From contig CAKZMU010000030.1 in assembly GCA_937129145.1 (NCBI GenBank), positions 1 through 64,000 of the forward strand: a DNA stretch of 64,000 nt, in the 5' to 3' direction. Position 1 is the first letter of the stretch. Every line of letters begins with the position of its first letter. The notes below the pieces were generated by a model, which did not search any database, had not been told where the DNA came from, and saw nothing but the letters and a program-made list of their open reading frames with translations. A program made the translations under genes and the position numbers. Below, piece after piece: positions 1 through 7,786 of the stretch. The stretch is from an uncultured Lacinutrix sp. (GTDB taxonomy: Bacteria; Bacteroidota; Bacteroidia; Flavobacteriales; Flavobacteriaceae).

Positions 1-148
1 TCTCAAATTCGTTTAAGAGAAATAACTATCCTCGTCAATTAATTGCAATTATATAATGATGCAAAATTAACACCTTCATCCTTTGGTAAAGATGATTTTT
101 GTCATAACACGTTATTTAAAAATAAAGAGCGCGTGATAATCTAAGGTT

Positions 149-1042
149 TTATTGAGTTAACTCTCTAAACAAGCTTTCTAAATTGGCGTTTTTTTGATTA
201 AGCTGAAGAATTTTTAATTGATTATCATGCGCAAAATCAAACACATACGAGCGCATATCTTCGGTGGAATCAAAAGTGATTTCATACATAAAATCGTAAG
301 AGCATTCTACATTTACCACGTTAGGCATACTTTTTAAAAAGGCTTCTTCAACGCGATAATCAAAAGCCACAACTATTATTTGTTGTGAGCCTTCTCTAAG
401 TTCTTTCAACGTTTTATCGGCAACAATTTCACCTTTATTAATAATAATCACACGGTCGCACATGGCCTCAACTTCTTGCATAATATGCGTAGATAGAAAT
501 ACTGTTTTTTCCTTGCCAATAGTTTTAATTAGGTTTCTAATGTCTACTAATTGGTTTGGGTCTAATCCTGTGGTTGGCTCATCGAGAATCAACACGTCTG
601 GGTCGTGCAATAAAGCATTCGCTAATCCAACACGTTGTCGATAACCTTTTGATAGTTGTCCAATAGTTTTATGCGCTTCTGGTGTTAGTCCTGTAAGCTC
701 GATGACTTCATTTACTCTAGATTTTGTGACGTTATAAATTTGAGCATTAAACGATAAATATTCCTTTACATACATATCTAAATACAACGGATTATGCTCT
801 GGCAAATACCCAACACTTTGTTGCACTTGTTTGGTTTGGGTCGTGATGTCAAAATCATTCACCTTCGCAGCACCTTCAGAAGCATAAATATAAGTGGTGA
901 GTATTTTCATCATGGTCGATTTACCTGCGCCATTAGGCCCTAAAAAACCTACTACTTCAGGTTTTTTGACTTCAAAACTTACATTGTTGAGTGCTTTTTG
1001 TGTACCGTAAAATTTTGTGAGTTGCTCTACTTTTATTGACAT
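149..1042 (-). CDS. gldA: Gliding motility ABC transporter ATP-binding protein GldA
   Basis: ATP-binding subunit of the Gld ABC transporter, which in Flavobacterium is needed for gliding and works with the membrane subunits GldF and GldG. The 297-residue protein has a Walker A motif (GPNGAGKST, about residue 35), a signature motif (LSKGYRQR), a Walker B (VLILDEP) followed by TTGLDPNQ, and a switch His (STH). The C-terminal 80 residues resemble those of GldA-type ATPases. No gldF or gldG lies in this window, so the gene stands alone. It is divergent from the aromatic operon, with a 258 bp spacer. On its own strand an exact TAnnTTTG box lies at 1066-1059, just upstream of the start. The 148 bases to its left hold nothing I recognise. 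Confidence 0.9.
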   Translation of the reverse strand: MSIKVEQLTKFYGTQKALNNVSFEVKKPEVVGFLGPNGAGKSTMMKILTTYIYASEGAAKVNDFDITTQTKQVQQSVGYLPEHNPLYLDMYVKEYLSFNAQIYNVTKSRVNEVIELTGLTPEAHKTIGQLSKGYRQRVGLANALLHDPDVLILDEPTTGLDPNQLVDIRNLIKTIGKEKTVFLSTHIMQEVEAMCDRVIIINKGEIVADKTLKELREGSQQIIVVAFDYRVEEAFLKSMPNVVNVECSYDFMYEITFDSTEDMRSYVFDFAHDNQLKILQLNQKNANLESLFRELTQ

Positions 1043-1119
1043 GCAAAAAATATTTAATCAAAAATAAACATTAAATAAACTTTATTTTAGGTAAAACACC
1101 TAAAAAAATGCTTTAGTAT

Positions 1120-1149
1120 TTTGATTTTTGAAAATAATAGTTACTTTAG
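1120..1149 (+). promoter_or_regulatory. Promoter of the aromatic operon leader
   Basis: A TTTG at 1120-1123, an 18-nt spacer and TACTTTAG at 1142-1149 match the Bacteroidetes -33/-7 consensus with one mismatch in the -7 box. Transcription would start near 1155, about 14 nt before the leader peptide start codon. This is inferred from sequence only. Confidence 0.55.
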
Positions 1150-1168
1150 CCCAATCAATAATGATATA

Positions 1169-1243
1169 ATGACATCAATTTTTACATATTATAACTGGTT
1201 TTATTTCTTTTTTAGCAAAAGAAACGAGACGTTATATGTGTAA
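1169..1243 (+). CDS. Aromatic operon leader peptide (24 aa, Phe/Tyr/Trp rich)
   Basis: A short ATG-to-TAA frame of 24 codons directly upstream of the pheA operon. Ten of the 24 residues are aromatic: five Phe, four Tyr and one Trp. Nine of them lie between codons 5 and 15, including a run of three Phe codons. This is the layout of an attenuation leader, in which ribosome stalling on Phe or Tyr codons would signal low charged tRNA. The last third of the frame carries CGAGAC (1225-1230), which is complementary to the 5' arm of the terminator hairpin that follows. A ribosome stalled on the aromatic codons would leave that segment free. The gene is below usual length cut-offs. Its function is inferred from composition and position. 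Confidence 0.82.
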   Translation: MTSIFTYYNWFYFFFSKRNETLYV

Positions 1244-1274
1244 TTTATAGATATAAATTTAAATGTAAGTCTCG
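1225..1274 (+). promoter_or_regulatory. Predicted antiterminator of the aromatic attenuator
   Basis: CGAGAC at 1225-1230 pairs perfectly (6 bp) with GTCTCG at 1269-1274, the 5' arm of the terminator. The two pairings are mutually exclusive. TTATAT (1232-1237) and ATATAA (1251-1256) could add a small internal helix. Formation would allow read-through into pheA. Inferred from complementarity. Confidence 0.65.
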
Positions 1275-1297
1275 ATGAAAATCGGGACTTTTTTTTT
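1268..1297 (+). terminator. Intrinsic terminator of the aromatic attenuator
   Basis: AGTCTCGAT (1268-1276) and ATCGGGACT (1281-1289) form a 9-bp stem with one G-U pair and a GAAA tetraloop. A run of nine T follows (1289-1297). The T-tract ends three bases before the pheA start codon, so termination here would remove the whole operon from the transcript. Confidence 0.85.
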
Positions 1298-1300
1298 ACA

Positions 1301-2128
1301 ATGATTACATCAGTAGCCATACAAGGAGTAAAAGGGTCGAACCATTATATTGTGTCGCAACAATATTTTAATAATGGTGTAGATGTTATGGAATGCCTAT
1401 CATTTGATGAGGTAGTAAATAACCTAATTTCCAAAAAATGTGACGCCGCTATTATGGCGATTGAAAATTCCATAGCTGGCTCTATCATTCCTAACTATGC
1501 CTTAATTGATGGGGAAAATTTGCATGTTGTGGGCGAACAGTATTTGGATATACAACATAATTTAATGGCATTGCCTGGGCAATCTATTGAAGATGTCACT
1601 GAAGTGTATTCTCATCCAATGGCTCTATTACAATGTAAGGAGTTTTTTAAGATGCATCCACATATTAAGTTGGTGGAGGATAAAGATACAGCCGAAGTTG
1701 CACAACGTATTCAAAAGTATCAATTAAAAGGCGTAGGAGCTATTGCAACCGAAATGGCTGCAGAGATTTTTGACGTTGAAATTCTTGCAAAAAGCATTCA
1801 AACCATCAAGCACAACGAAACACGATTTGTGGTTGTAAAACGCACAAATTCTGAAATAACAGAAAATCAAATAAACAAAGCATCTTTGAAATTTGAGTTA
1901 GACCATAAACGAGGCAGTTTAGCTACAATGCTAAATGTGATGAGTGATTGCAAGTTGAATTTGACTAAAATTCAATCCTTGCCTAAAATAGAAACACCTT
2001 GGAAATATGCGTTTTTTGTAGATGTCACATTTGATGCTTACGAAGATTACGCAAAGGCAAAATCGATTATCAATATTATGGCTCAAGACTTCAAGGTTTT
2101 GGGCGAATACATAAATGCAAAGCCATGA
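1301..2128 (+). CDS. pheA: Prephenate dehydratase
   Basis: Converts prephenate to phenylpyruvate in phenylalanine synthesis. The 275 residues hold a prephenate dehydratase domain (residues 1-180, with the ENSIAGSI segment and the conserved TRF motif at about 176-178) and a C-terminal ACT domain (about 195-270, DHKRGSLATML through NLTKIQS) that in this family binds Phe for feedback inhibition. There is no chorismate mutase domain. That activity is fused to DAHP synthase three genes downstream. First gene of the operon. Its last four bases overlap the next gene (ATGA). The start lies immediately after the attenuator T-tract and has no Shine-Dalgarno. Confidence 0.93.
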   Translation: MITSVAIQGVKGSNHYIVSQQYFNNGVDVMECLSFDEVVNNLISKKCDAAIMAIENSIAGSIIPNYALIDGENLHVVGEQYLDIQHNLMALPGQSIEDVTEVYSHPMALLQCKEFFKMHPHIKLVEDKDTAEVAQRIQKYQLKGVGAIATEMAAEIFDVEILAKSIQTIKHNETRFVVVKRTNSEITENQINKASLKFELDHKRGSLATMLNVMSDCKLNLTKIQSLPKIETPWKYAFFVDVTFDAYEDYAKAKSIINIMAQDFKVLGEYINAKP

Positions 2129-3270
2129 TTGAAGGAGCGAAAAGATTGCATACGGTTGAAGAGTACTATTTCTCGAAAAAATTACGAGAAGTAAATCTGC
2201 TAAAAGCAGCAGGGAAACCTATTATTAATTTAGGAATTGGTAGTCCAGATTTGCAACCACCTCAAAAAGTGGTAACCGCAATGATTCAAGGTATGCAAGA
2301 TACCAATGCGCACAAATATCAAAGCTACCAAGGCTTACCTGAATTGCGTGAAGCCATGGCAGATTTTTATCGTGAAAACTTTCAGGTGCATTTAAGTCCG
2401 AAGACAGAAATTTTACCCTTAATGGGAAGTAAGGAAGGTATTATGCATATTTCTATGGCATATTTAAATGAAGGTGATGAGGTGTTAATTCCTAACCCTG
2501 GATATCCAACCTACCAATCTGTTGCTAAATTATTAGGTGCAAAACCTGTGTTTTATGAGTTGGAAGAAGCCAATAATTGGATGCCAGATGTTACAGCACT
2601 TGAAAAGCAAGATTTAAGCAAAGTAAAATTGATGTGGTTAAGTTATCCACACATGCCAACTGGAGCGCAAGCGAGCTACAAGATATTTGAAGAGTTGGTG
2701 GATTTTGCAAAACGAAACAACATTCTTATTGTAAATGATAATCCGTATAGCTTTATTTTAACCGATGCGCCAAGAAGCATTTTAAAAGTAAAAGGCGCAA
2801 AAGATGTTTGCATTGAATTGAATTCACTTAGTAAAACTTTTAACATGGCAGGTTGGCGCGTAGGCATGGTGTTAGGTGATGGCAAGCACATTAATAACAT
2901 ATTAAAGGTGAAAAGCAACATGGATTCTGGCATGTTTTATGGTATCCAAAAGGGAGCTATTGAAGCCTTGCGATGTTCAAAATTATGGTTTTTAAGCTTA
3001 AATAGTGTGTACGAACAGCGTCGTGAATTGGTATGGGAATTAGCCGATGCTCTTAACTGTACGTATGATAAAAATGCGTCTGGATTATTTGTTTGGGCAA
3101 AGTTGCCTCCTTATACAAAGGCTGAAGAATTTATAGATGTGTTGTTAAAAAACAATCATTTGTTTGTAGCACCAGGAACTATTTTTGGAAGCAAGGGCGA
3201 AGGGTATATTCGATTTTCGTTATGCGCATCAACCGAAGATTTACAAGAAGCAATAACTAGAGTATTATGA
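2125..3270 (+). CDS. Class I/II PLP aminotransferase (probably aromatic or prephenate)
   Basis: Fold-type I aminotransferase of 381 residues. Visible motifs are the NPGYPTY segment, an NDNPYS segment, the PLP-binding lysine in SLSKTFNMAGWR (about residue 236) and the C-terminal Arg in GYIRFSLC. Placed between prephenate dehydratase and prephenate dehydrogenase, it most likely transaminates phenylpyruvate and 4-hydroxyphenylpyruvate, or prephenate. Its substrate cannot be read from sequence. It may be annotated as aspartate- or LL-DAP-type aminotransferase. It overlaps both neighbours by 4 bp, which indicates translational coupling. Confidence 0.88.
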   Translation: MIEGAKRLHTVEEYYFSKKLREVNLLKAAGKPIINLGIGSPDLQPPQKVVTAMIQGMQDTNAHKYQSYQGLPELREAMADFYRENFQVHLSPKTEILPLMGSKEGIMHISMAYLNEGDEVLIPNPGYPTYQSVAKLLGAKPVFYELEEANNWMPDVTALEKQDLSKVKLMWLSYPHMPTGAQASYKIFEELVDFAKRNNILIVNDNPYSFILTDAPRSILKVKGAKDVCIELNSLSKTFNMAGWRVGMVLGDGKHINNILKVKSNMDSGMFYGIQKGAIEALRCSKLWFLSLNSVYEQRRELVWELADALNCTYDKNASGLFVWAKLPPYTKAEEFIDVLLKNNHLFVAPGTIFGSKGEGYIRFSLCASTEDLQEAITRVL

Positions 3271-4118
3271 AAAACATATATATAATAGGCGTTGGATTAA
3301 TAGGCGGAAGCTTAGCACTGGATATTAAAAATTTAGAAGCTGAGACGATTATTTACGGAATCGACAAAAGCGATGTACACTTAGATATTGCTTTAGAAAA
3401 AGGCATTATTGACCATAAGGCAAACATTGAGGATATTAAAAATGCCGATTTGGTAATTGTGGCAATTCCAGTAGATGTCACGGTAAAAGAATTACCCAAG
3501 TTATTAGATATGGTTTCTGATGATACCTTAATAGTAGATGTTGGTTCAACGAAAGAGGATATTTGTGCAGCAGTAGAAAATCATCCTAAACGTAGAAATT
3601 TCCTAGCGATGCATCCTATAGCAGGAACTGAATTTTCAGGGCCTAATGCAGCATTATTAGGGTTGTATAAAGGAAAAACGAATATTATTTGCGAAGTGGA
3701 AGACACCGCGTTCAAGCTTCAAGAAAAAGCATTGAAGCTCTTTTCAGATATTGGTATGCGTATGCGTTATATGAAACCAAAAGCACATGATAAACACATT
3801 GCTTATATGTCACACTTGTCACATATTAGTGCGTTTATGCTAGGAAAAACAGTTATCGATAAAGAAAAAAATGAACGAGATATTTTCGATATGGCTGGAA
3901 GTGGATTTGAGTCTACGGTAAGGCTAGCAAAGAGTTCACCTGAAATGTGGACGCCTATTTTTGAACAAAATAAAACCAATGTCATTGAAACTTTGGAAGA
4001 GTACATAAATAATCTTACGCAATTTAAAGAGCTCATGCAGCGTGATGATTTTGAAGCTATATATAACGAAATGAAAAATACAAATCATATAAAACAAATT
4101 CTTAACGGAATTGCTTAA
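3267..4118 (+). CDS. tyrA: Prephenate dehydrogenase
   Basis: NAD(P)-dependent oxidation of prephenate to 4-hydroxyphenylpyruvate in tyrosine synthesis. The N-terminal Rossmann motif is GVGLIGGSLA (about residues 8-17). The catalytic region shows HPIAGTEFSGP (about 117-127), and SHLSH contains the family's conserved His residues. At 283 residues it is a monofunctional TyrA without ACT or chorismate mutase domains. It overlaps the aminotransferase by 4 bp and is followed after 9 bp by the DAHP synthase gene. Confidence 0.92.
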   Translation: MKNIYIIGVGLIGGSLALDIKNLEAETIIYGIDKSDVHLDIALEKGIIDHKANIEDIKNADLVIVAIPVDVTVKELPKLLDMVSDDTLIVDVGSTKEDICAAVENHPKRRNFLAMHPIAGTEFSGPNAALLGLYKGKTNIICEVEDTAFKLQEKALKLFSDIGMRMRYMKPKAHDKHIAYMSHLSHISAFMLGKTVIDKEKNERDIFDMAGSGFESTVRLAKSSPEMWTPIFEQNKTNVIETLEEYINNLTQFKELMQRDDFEAIYNEMKNTNHIKQILNGIA

Positions 4119-4127
4119 AAACAAGTT

Positions 4128-5213
4128 ATGGAAAATAAAAAAGAACTTAGAACATGGTTAGATAATTTTGGATTAGACCATCCATTAGTAATAGCTGGAC
4201 CATGTAGTGCAGAAACAGAAGAACAAGTATTAACTATTGCTCATCAATTAAAAGATAGTGATGCAACAGTATTGCGAGCAGGAATTTGGAAACCTAGAAC
4301 ACGACCAGGAAACTTTGAGGGTGTTGGTGCGTTAGGTTTAAAATGGTTGCAAAAAGCAAAAGAAGAAACAGGTTTACTAACTGCTACTGAAGTTGCCAAT
4401 GCTAATCATGTAGATTTAGCTTTACAACATGATATTGATGTGCTGTGGATAGGAGCGAGGTCAACAGTTAGTCCGTTTATCGTTCAAGAAATTGCTGAAG
4501 CACTTAAAGGAACAGACAAACCAGTATTAATAAAAAACCCTGTAAACCCAGATTTAGCGTTATGGCTTGGAGCAGTAGAACGTTTTTATACAGCTGATGT
4601 TAAAAATCTAGGAGTAATCCACAGAGGGTTTTCAACGTATGAAAAAACAAGATATCGTAATAATCCTGAATGGCAATTACCTATTGATTTACAAAACAGA
4701 TTCCCAGACTTACCGTTAATTTTAGACCCTTCTCACATAGCAGGAAGACGTGATATTATTTTCGATTTATGTCAAACAGCACTTGATTTAAATTTTGATG
4801 GTATGATGGTGGAAACTCATCATAATCCAGATAAAGCTTGGAGTGATGCCGCACAGCAAATTACACCTGAGTCTTTAATACAATACATGGAAGACCTTAA
4901 AATTAGAAAAGAAACATCTGCTGAGGCCGAGTTTAATAACAAGATAAATACGTTGCGTACTCAAATTGATGTGATTGACCATCAATTAATAGAGGTGTTA
5001 GGTAAACGAATGAAAGTTTCTGATGGTATAGGAGAATTAAAAAAATCAAATAACGTTGCGGTATTGCAGTCTAAACGTTGGAACGAGATTTTAGGTAAAA
5101 TGATTCTAGAAGGTGAACAAAACAACTTGAGTGAAGAGTTTGTTTTGAGAATGTTTAAAGCCATTCACCAAGAATCTATTAATCATCAAGAAAAAATATT
5201 TAAGGAATCTTAA
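4128..5213 (+). CDS. aroG: Bifunctional DAHP synthase / chorismate mutase
   Basis: Catalyses the first step of the shikimate pathway (phosphoenolpyruvate plus erythrose 4-phosphate) and the chorismate-to-prephenate step. Residues 1-260 are a class I DAHP synthase (AGPCSAET near 20-27, WKPRTRPG near 54-61, LDPSHIAG near 199-206). Residues 265-355 are a helical AroQ-type chorismate mutase (INTLRTQIDVIDHQLIEVL, then KR and the C-terminal FVLRMF). The mutase lies at the C-terminus, not the N-terminus as in Bacillus. The fusion puts entry and branch-point activities under the same attenuator. Last gene of the operon. Confidence 0.93.
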   Translation: MENKKELRTWLDNFGLDHPLVIAGPCSAETEEQVLTIAHQLKDSDATVLRAGIWKPRTRPGNFEGVGALGLKWLQKAKEETGLLTATEVANANHVDLALQHDIDVLWIGARSTVSPFIVQEIAEALKGTDKPVLIKNPVNPDLALWLGAVERFYTADVKNLGVIHRGFSTYEKTRYRNNPEWQLPIDLQNRFPDLPLILDPSHIAGRRDIIFDLCQTALDLNFDGMMVETHHNPDKAWSDAAQQITPESLIQYMEDLKIRKETSAEAEFNNKINTLRTQIDVIDHQLIEVLGKRMKVSDGIGELKKSNNVAVLQSKRWNEILGKMILEGEQNNLSEEFVLRMFKAIHQESINHQEKIFKES

Positions 5214-5215
5214 TT

Positions 5216-5242
5216 AAAAAAAGCGCCTATGGCGCTTTTTTT
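5216..5242. terminator. Bidirectional terminator
   Basis: AAAAAGCGCC and GGCGCTTTTT flank a TAT loop, with A-runs to the left and T-runs to the right, so the hairpin works on both strands. It ends the aromatic operon and, on the minus strand, sits at the stop codon of the converging DUF4177-like gene. Confidence 0.9.
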
Positions 5243-5690
5243 AATTTGTTCTTTTAAAAATATATCTGGTTATAAAAATACCATTGCCATCGCCTTTGCC
5301 AGAGTCACTTTCAACTGCACTGGTTACAAAAGCCAATTCCCAACCTTCGCTTATCATCGCATTTATTTTTGAAGATATTACAGCATCGTTTGCAGCAATA
5401 TTTTGAAAACGAATACCACCAAGGTTAAAAAAGTTTAACAATTTAGTCTCTTCAAAATCTTTAACACGTATGTTTTTTCTTTTAGATTTGTTTCTGGTGT
5501 TGTCTTCTTCTGTTTGTTCCGAAGTAAATTCTTTGTAATCCCTGTTTTCATCTGTCGAAATAATTCTAGACCTACCTAAACCAGCAGGAACGATAGATTC
5601 TACACTTGTAATTACTTTGTATTCTACTTGTGCATTAATTTCGATGCAAACAAAAAATAAAAGAACTATTAATACTGAAATTTTTCTCAT
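5241..5690 (-). CDS. Secreted protein with DUF4177-like C-terminus
   Basis: A 149-residue protein with a clear N-terminal signal peptide (hydrophobic core IVLLFFVCIEINA, likely cut before QVEYK). The middle is acidic and polar (a TSEQTEEDN stretch followed by KSKRK). The C-terminus (ISSKINAMISEGWELAF then YIFKR) resembles the small DUF4177 fold. Function unknown, probably periplasmic. It converges on the aromatic operon and its stop codon is part of the shared terminator. The DUF4177 assignment rests on the GWEL and IFKR pattern and is tentative. Confidence 0.7.
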   Translation of the reverse strand: MRKISVLIVLLFFVCIEINAQVEYKVITSVESIVPAGLGRSRIISTDENRDYKEFTSEQTEEDNTRNKSKRKNIRVKDFEETKLLNFFNLGGIRFQNIAANDAVISSKINAMISEGWELAFVTSAVESDSGKGDGNGIFITRYIFKRTN

Positions 5691-5775
5691 GTTTTCGAGT
5701 TTTATAATTTATGTTTCTAAGATAAGACTTTCTTTATATAAAATTGTTACTTTGTATTTCAGTTTAATTTAATTA

Positions 5776-6726
5776 ATGACAGGACTCGTTTACAAATCTA
5801 CAGGTAGTTGGTACACCGTTAAAACACTTAATGGTAAGTTTTATGAATGCCGAATTAAAGGAAAATTTAGATTAAAAGGCATAAAAAGCACTAACCCAAT
5901 TGCGGTAGGTGATTATGTGGAATTTGAATTGGAAACAAAAAATAATGAAGAAACAGGTGTCATAAATCGTATTCAGGACCGAAAAAATTATATCGTCCGA
6001 AAATCAGTAAACTTATCTAAGCAAACCCACATTATTGCAAGTAATATTGACCAAGTTTTTTTGTTGGTTACTATTGACAATCCACCAACCTTTACAAGCT
6101 TCATTGATAGGTTTTTAATAACAGCCGAAGCCTATTCTATTAAAACAGTATTGTTGTTTAACAAAATTGACACTTATGATGAAGAGACATTGCTTGAAGT
6201 GAAATACTTGGCAGCATTGTATAGACAAATTGGTTATGAATGTATTGGTATTTCAGCTAAAACAGGAAAAAGCATAGATAAAGTTAAAACACTCATGAGT
6301 GATAAAGTGAGCATGTTTTCTGGTCATTCAGGTGTCGGGAAAACCACTCTTATTAATGCTATAGAACCTGGATTAGACTTAAAAACCAAGGAAATATCAC
6401 AACAGCATCAACAGGGACAACACACCACTACTTTTGCCGAAATGTTCGACCTAAGTTTTGATGCAAAAATTATTGATACACCAGGAATTAAAGGGTTTGG
6501 TGTGGTTGATATGGATAGAGAAGAAGTTGGCGATTATTTTCCTGAGTTTTTCGAGCTTAAACAAGATTGTAAGTTCAATAACTGCTTGCATTTAAAAGAA
6601 CCAAAATGTGCTGTAAAAAAGGCATTAGATAATGATGAAATAGCCTTTTCGAGGTATAGAAGTTATTTACAAATTTTAGAAGGAGAAGAAGAACATTTTA
6701 GAACCGATAATTTTGATAACGAATAG
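5776..6726 (+). CDS. rsgA: Ribosome small-subunit GTPase RsgA
   Basis: Circularly permuted GTPase that checks late 30S assembly. The order is an N-terminal OB fold (residues 1-70), then the G4 motif NKID (about 127), G1 GHSGVGKTTL (about 182-191) and G3 DTPG (about 235). A C-terminal zinc site follows with C-x4-C-x-H-x5-C spacing (CKFNNC, LHL, KC near 272-284). The 316-residue length is normal. It starts a tight cluster: its stop codon is followed without a gap by the ATG of dtd. A TACTTTG element at 5750-5756 may be part of its promoter. Confidence 0.95.
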   Translation: MTGLVYKSTGSWYTVKTLNGKFYECRIKGKFRLKGIKSTNPIAVGDYVEFELETKNNEETGVINRIQDRKNYIVRKSVNLSKQTHIIASNIDQVFLLVTIDNPPTFTSFIDRFLITAEAYSIKTVLLFNKIDTYDEETLLEVKYLAALYRQIGYECIGISAKTGKSIDKVKTLMSDKVSMFSGHSGVGKTTLINAIEPGLDLKTKEISQQHQQGQHTTTFAEMFDLSFDAKIIDTPGIKGFGVVDMDREEVGDYFPEFFELKQDCKFNNCLHLKEPKCAVKKALDNDEIAFSRYRSYLQILEGEEEHFRTDNFDNE

Positions 6727-7179
6727 ATGAAGGCAGTCATACAACGTGTTACAAAAGCAAGTGTTACTATTGATGGAGTAAAAGTGGCATCCATTCAAAA
6801 CGGTTTATTGATATTGCTTGGAATAATAGATGAAGACACAAAAGAAGATATCAAGTGGTTGAGTAATAAAATAGCCAATCTTCGCATTTTTGGAGATGAT
6901 AATGGTGTCATGAATAAATCTATTTTAGATAGTAATGGAGATGCCATTGTTGTAAGCCAATTTACATTACACGCAAATACTAAAAAGGGAAATAGACCAA
7001 GTTACATTAAAGCTGCCAAACCAGATGTTGCCATTCCGCTATACGAACAATTTGTATCGCAGTTAGAAAACGATTTAGGTAAAAAAGTGCAAACTGGTGA
7101 GTTTGGTGCCGATATGAAAGTAGAATTGCTCAACGATGGTCCAGTTACCATTATTATTGATACTAAACAAAAAGGCTAA
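6727..7179 (+). CDS. dtd: D-aminoacyl-tRNA deacylase
   Basis: Hydrolyses D-aminoacyl-tRNA and also removes glycine mischarged on tRNA-Ala. The 150-residue length is typical. The two active-site signatures are present: SQFTLHA (about residues 78-84) and the cross-subunit loop NDGPVTI near 137-143, the family's G-P-V-T motif. Directly abuts rsgA upstream. Its stop codon shares one base with the ATG of the next gene (TAATG), so the three genes are probably co-transcribed and translationally coupled. Confidence 0.94.
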   Translation: MKAVIQRVTKASVTIDGVKVASIQNGLLILLGIIDEDTKEDIKWLSNKIANLRIFGDDNGVMNKSILDSNGDAIVVSQFTLHANTKKGNRPSYIKAAKPDVAIPLYEQFVSQLENDLGKKVQTGEFGADMKVELLNDGPVTIIIDTKQKG

Positions 7180-7706
7180 TGGCATCGGTATTTGGGCATA
7201 GTATGGTTGGTGTAACGTTGGTGAAACTGTTTGCATCAAAACAAACTAGGCTACTTTTATTACTCGCTGTGGCATCTACAATTCTTCCTGATATTGATGT
7301 GTTGGCATTTAATTTCGGTATTCCATATTCACATCCATTTGGGCATCGTGGTTTTACACACTCTGTACTATTTGCCATTATTTGGGCTTTATTGTTAATG
7401 TGGATTTTTGGTAAAAAAGACAAAGTTGTTTGGTTTATAGTAATTTTTCTATCTACAATCTCTCACGGAATTTTAGATGCCATGACCTCTGGAGGTAAAG
7501 GTGTTGGGTTTCTAATTCCTTTTAATAACGAACGTTTTTTCTTTCCGTTTAGGGACATAAAAGTATCGCCAATTGGTATTGAAAAGTTTTTTTCAGAATG
7601 GGGTTTGCAAGTGCTAATTAGTGAGTTTAAATACATTTTTATTCCTTGTATTTTACTGATTTTTGTAAGGTTTATATTTCAAAAGTCAAAAAAAAGTATA
7701 TATTAG
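7179..7706 (+). CDS. Membrane-bound metal-dependent hydrolase (YdjM/DUF457 type)
   Basis: A 175-residue integral membrane protein with three to four hydrophobic segments. HRGFTHSVLF (about residues 56-65), SHGILDAMTSGG (about 95-106) and early DID and H residues match the YdjM/LexA-regulated hydrolase family, which is predicted to bind a metal at His and Asp residues. Substrate unknown. It overlaps dtd by one base. The C-terminus is basic (KSKKSIY). Confidence 0.82.
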   Translation: MASVFGHSMVGVTLVKLFASKQTRLLLLLAVASTILPDIDVLAFNFGIPYSHPFGHRGFTHSVLFAIIWALLLMWIFGKKDKVVWFIVIFLSTISHGILDAMTSGGKGVGFLIPFNNERFFFPFRDIKVSPIGIEKFFSEWGLQVLISEFKYIFIPCILLIFVRFIFQKSKKSIY

Positions 7707-7717
7707 CATTAATAAAA

Positions 7718-7733
7718 CATGATATATATCATG
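7718..7733. repeat. 16-bp perfect palindrome
   Basis: CATGATATATATCATG reads identically on both strands. It lies between the hydrolase gene and the first DUF3857 gene. It could be an operator. With the following A-run it is not a good intrinsic terminator for plus-strand transcription. Confidence 0.5.
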
Positions 7734-7786
7734 AAAAAAGTCCCCAAAGACTACGTTATTAGCTATTTGATAAAAATCTACTTAGT

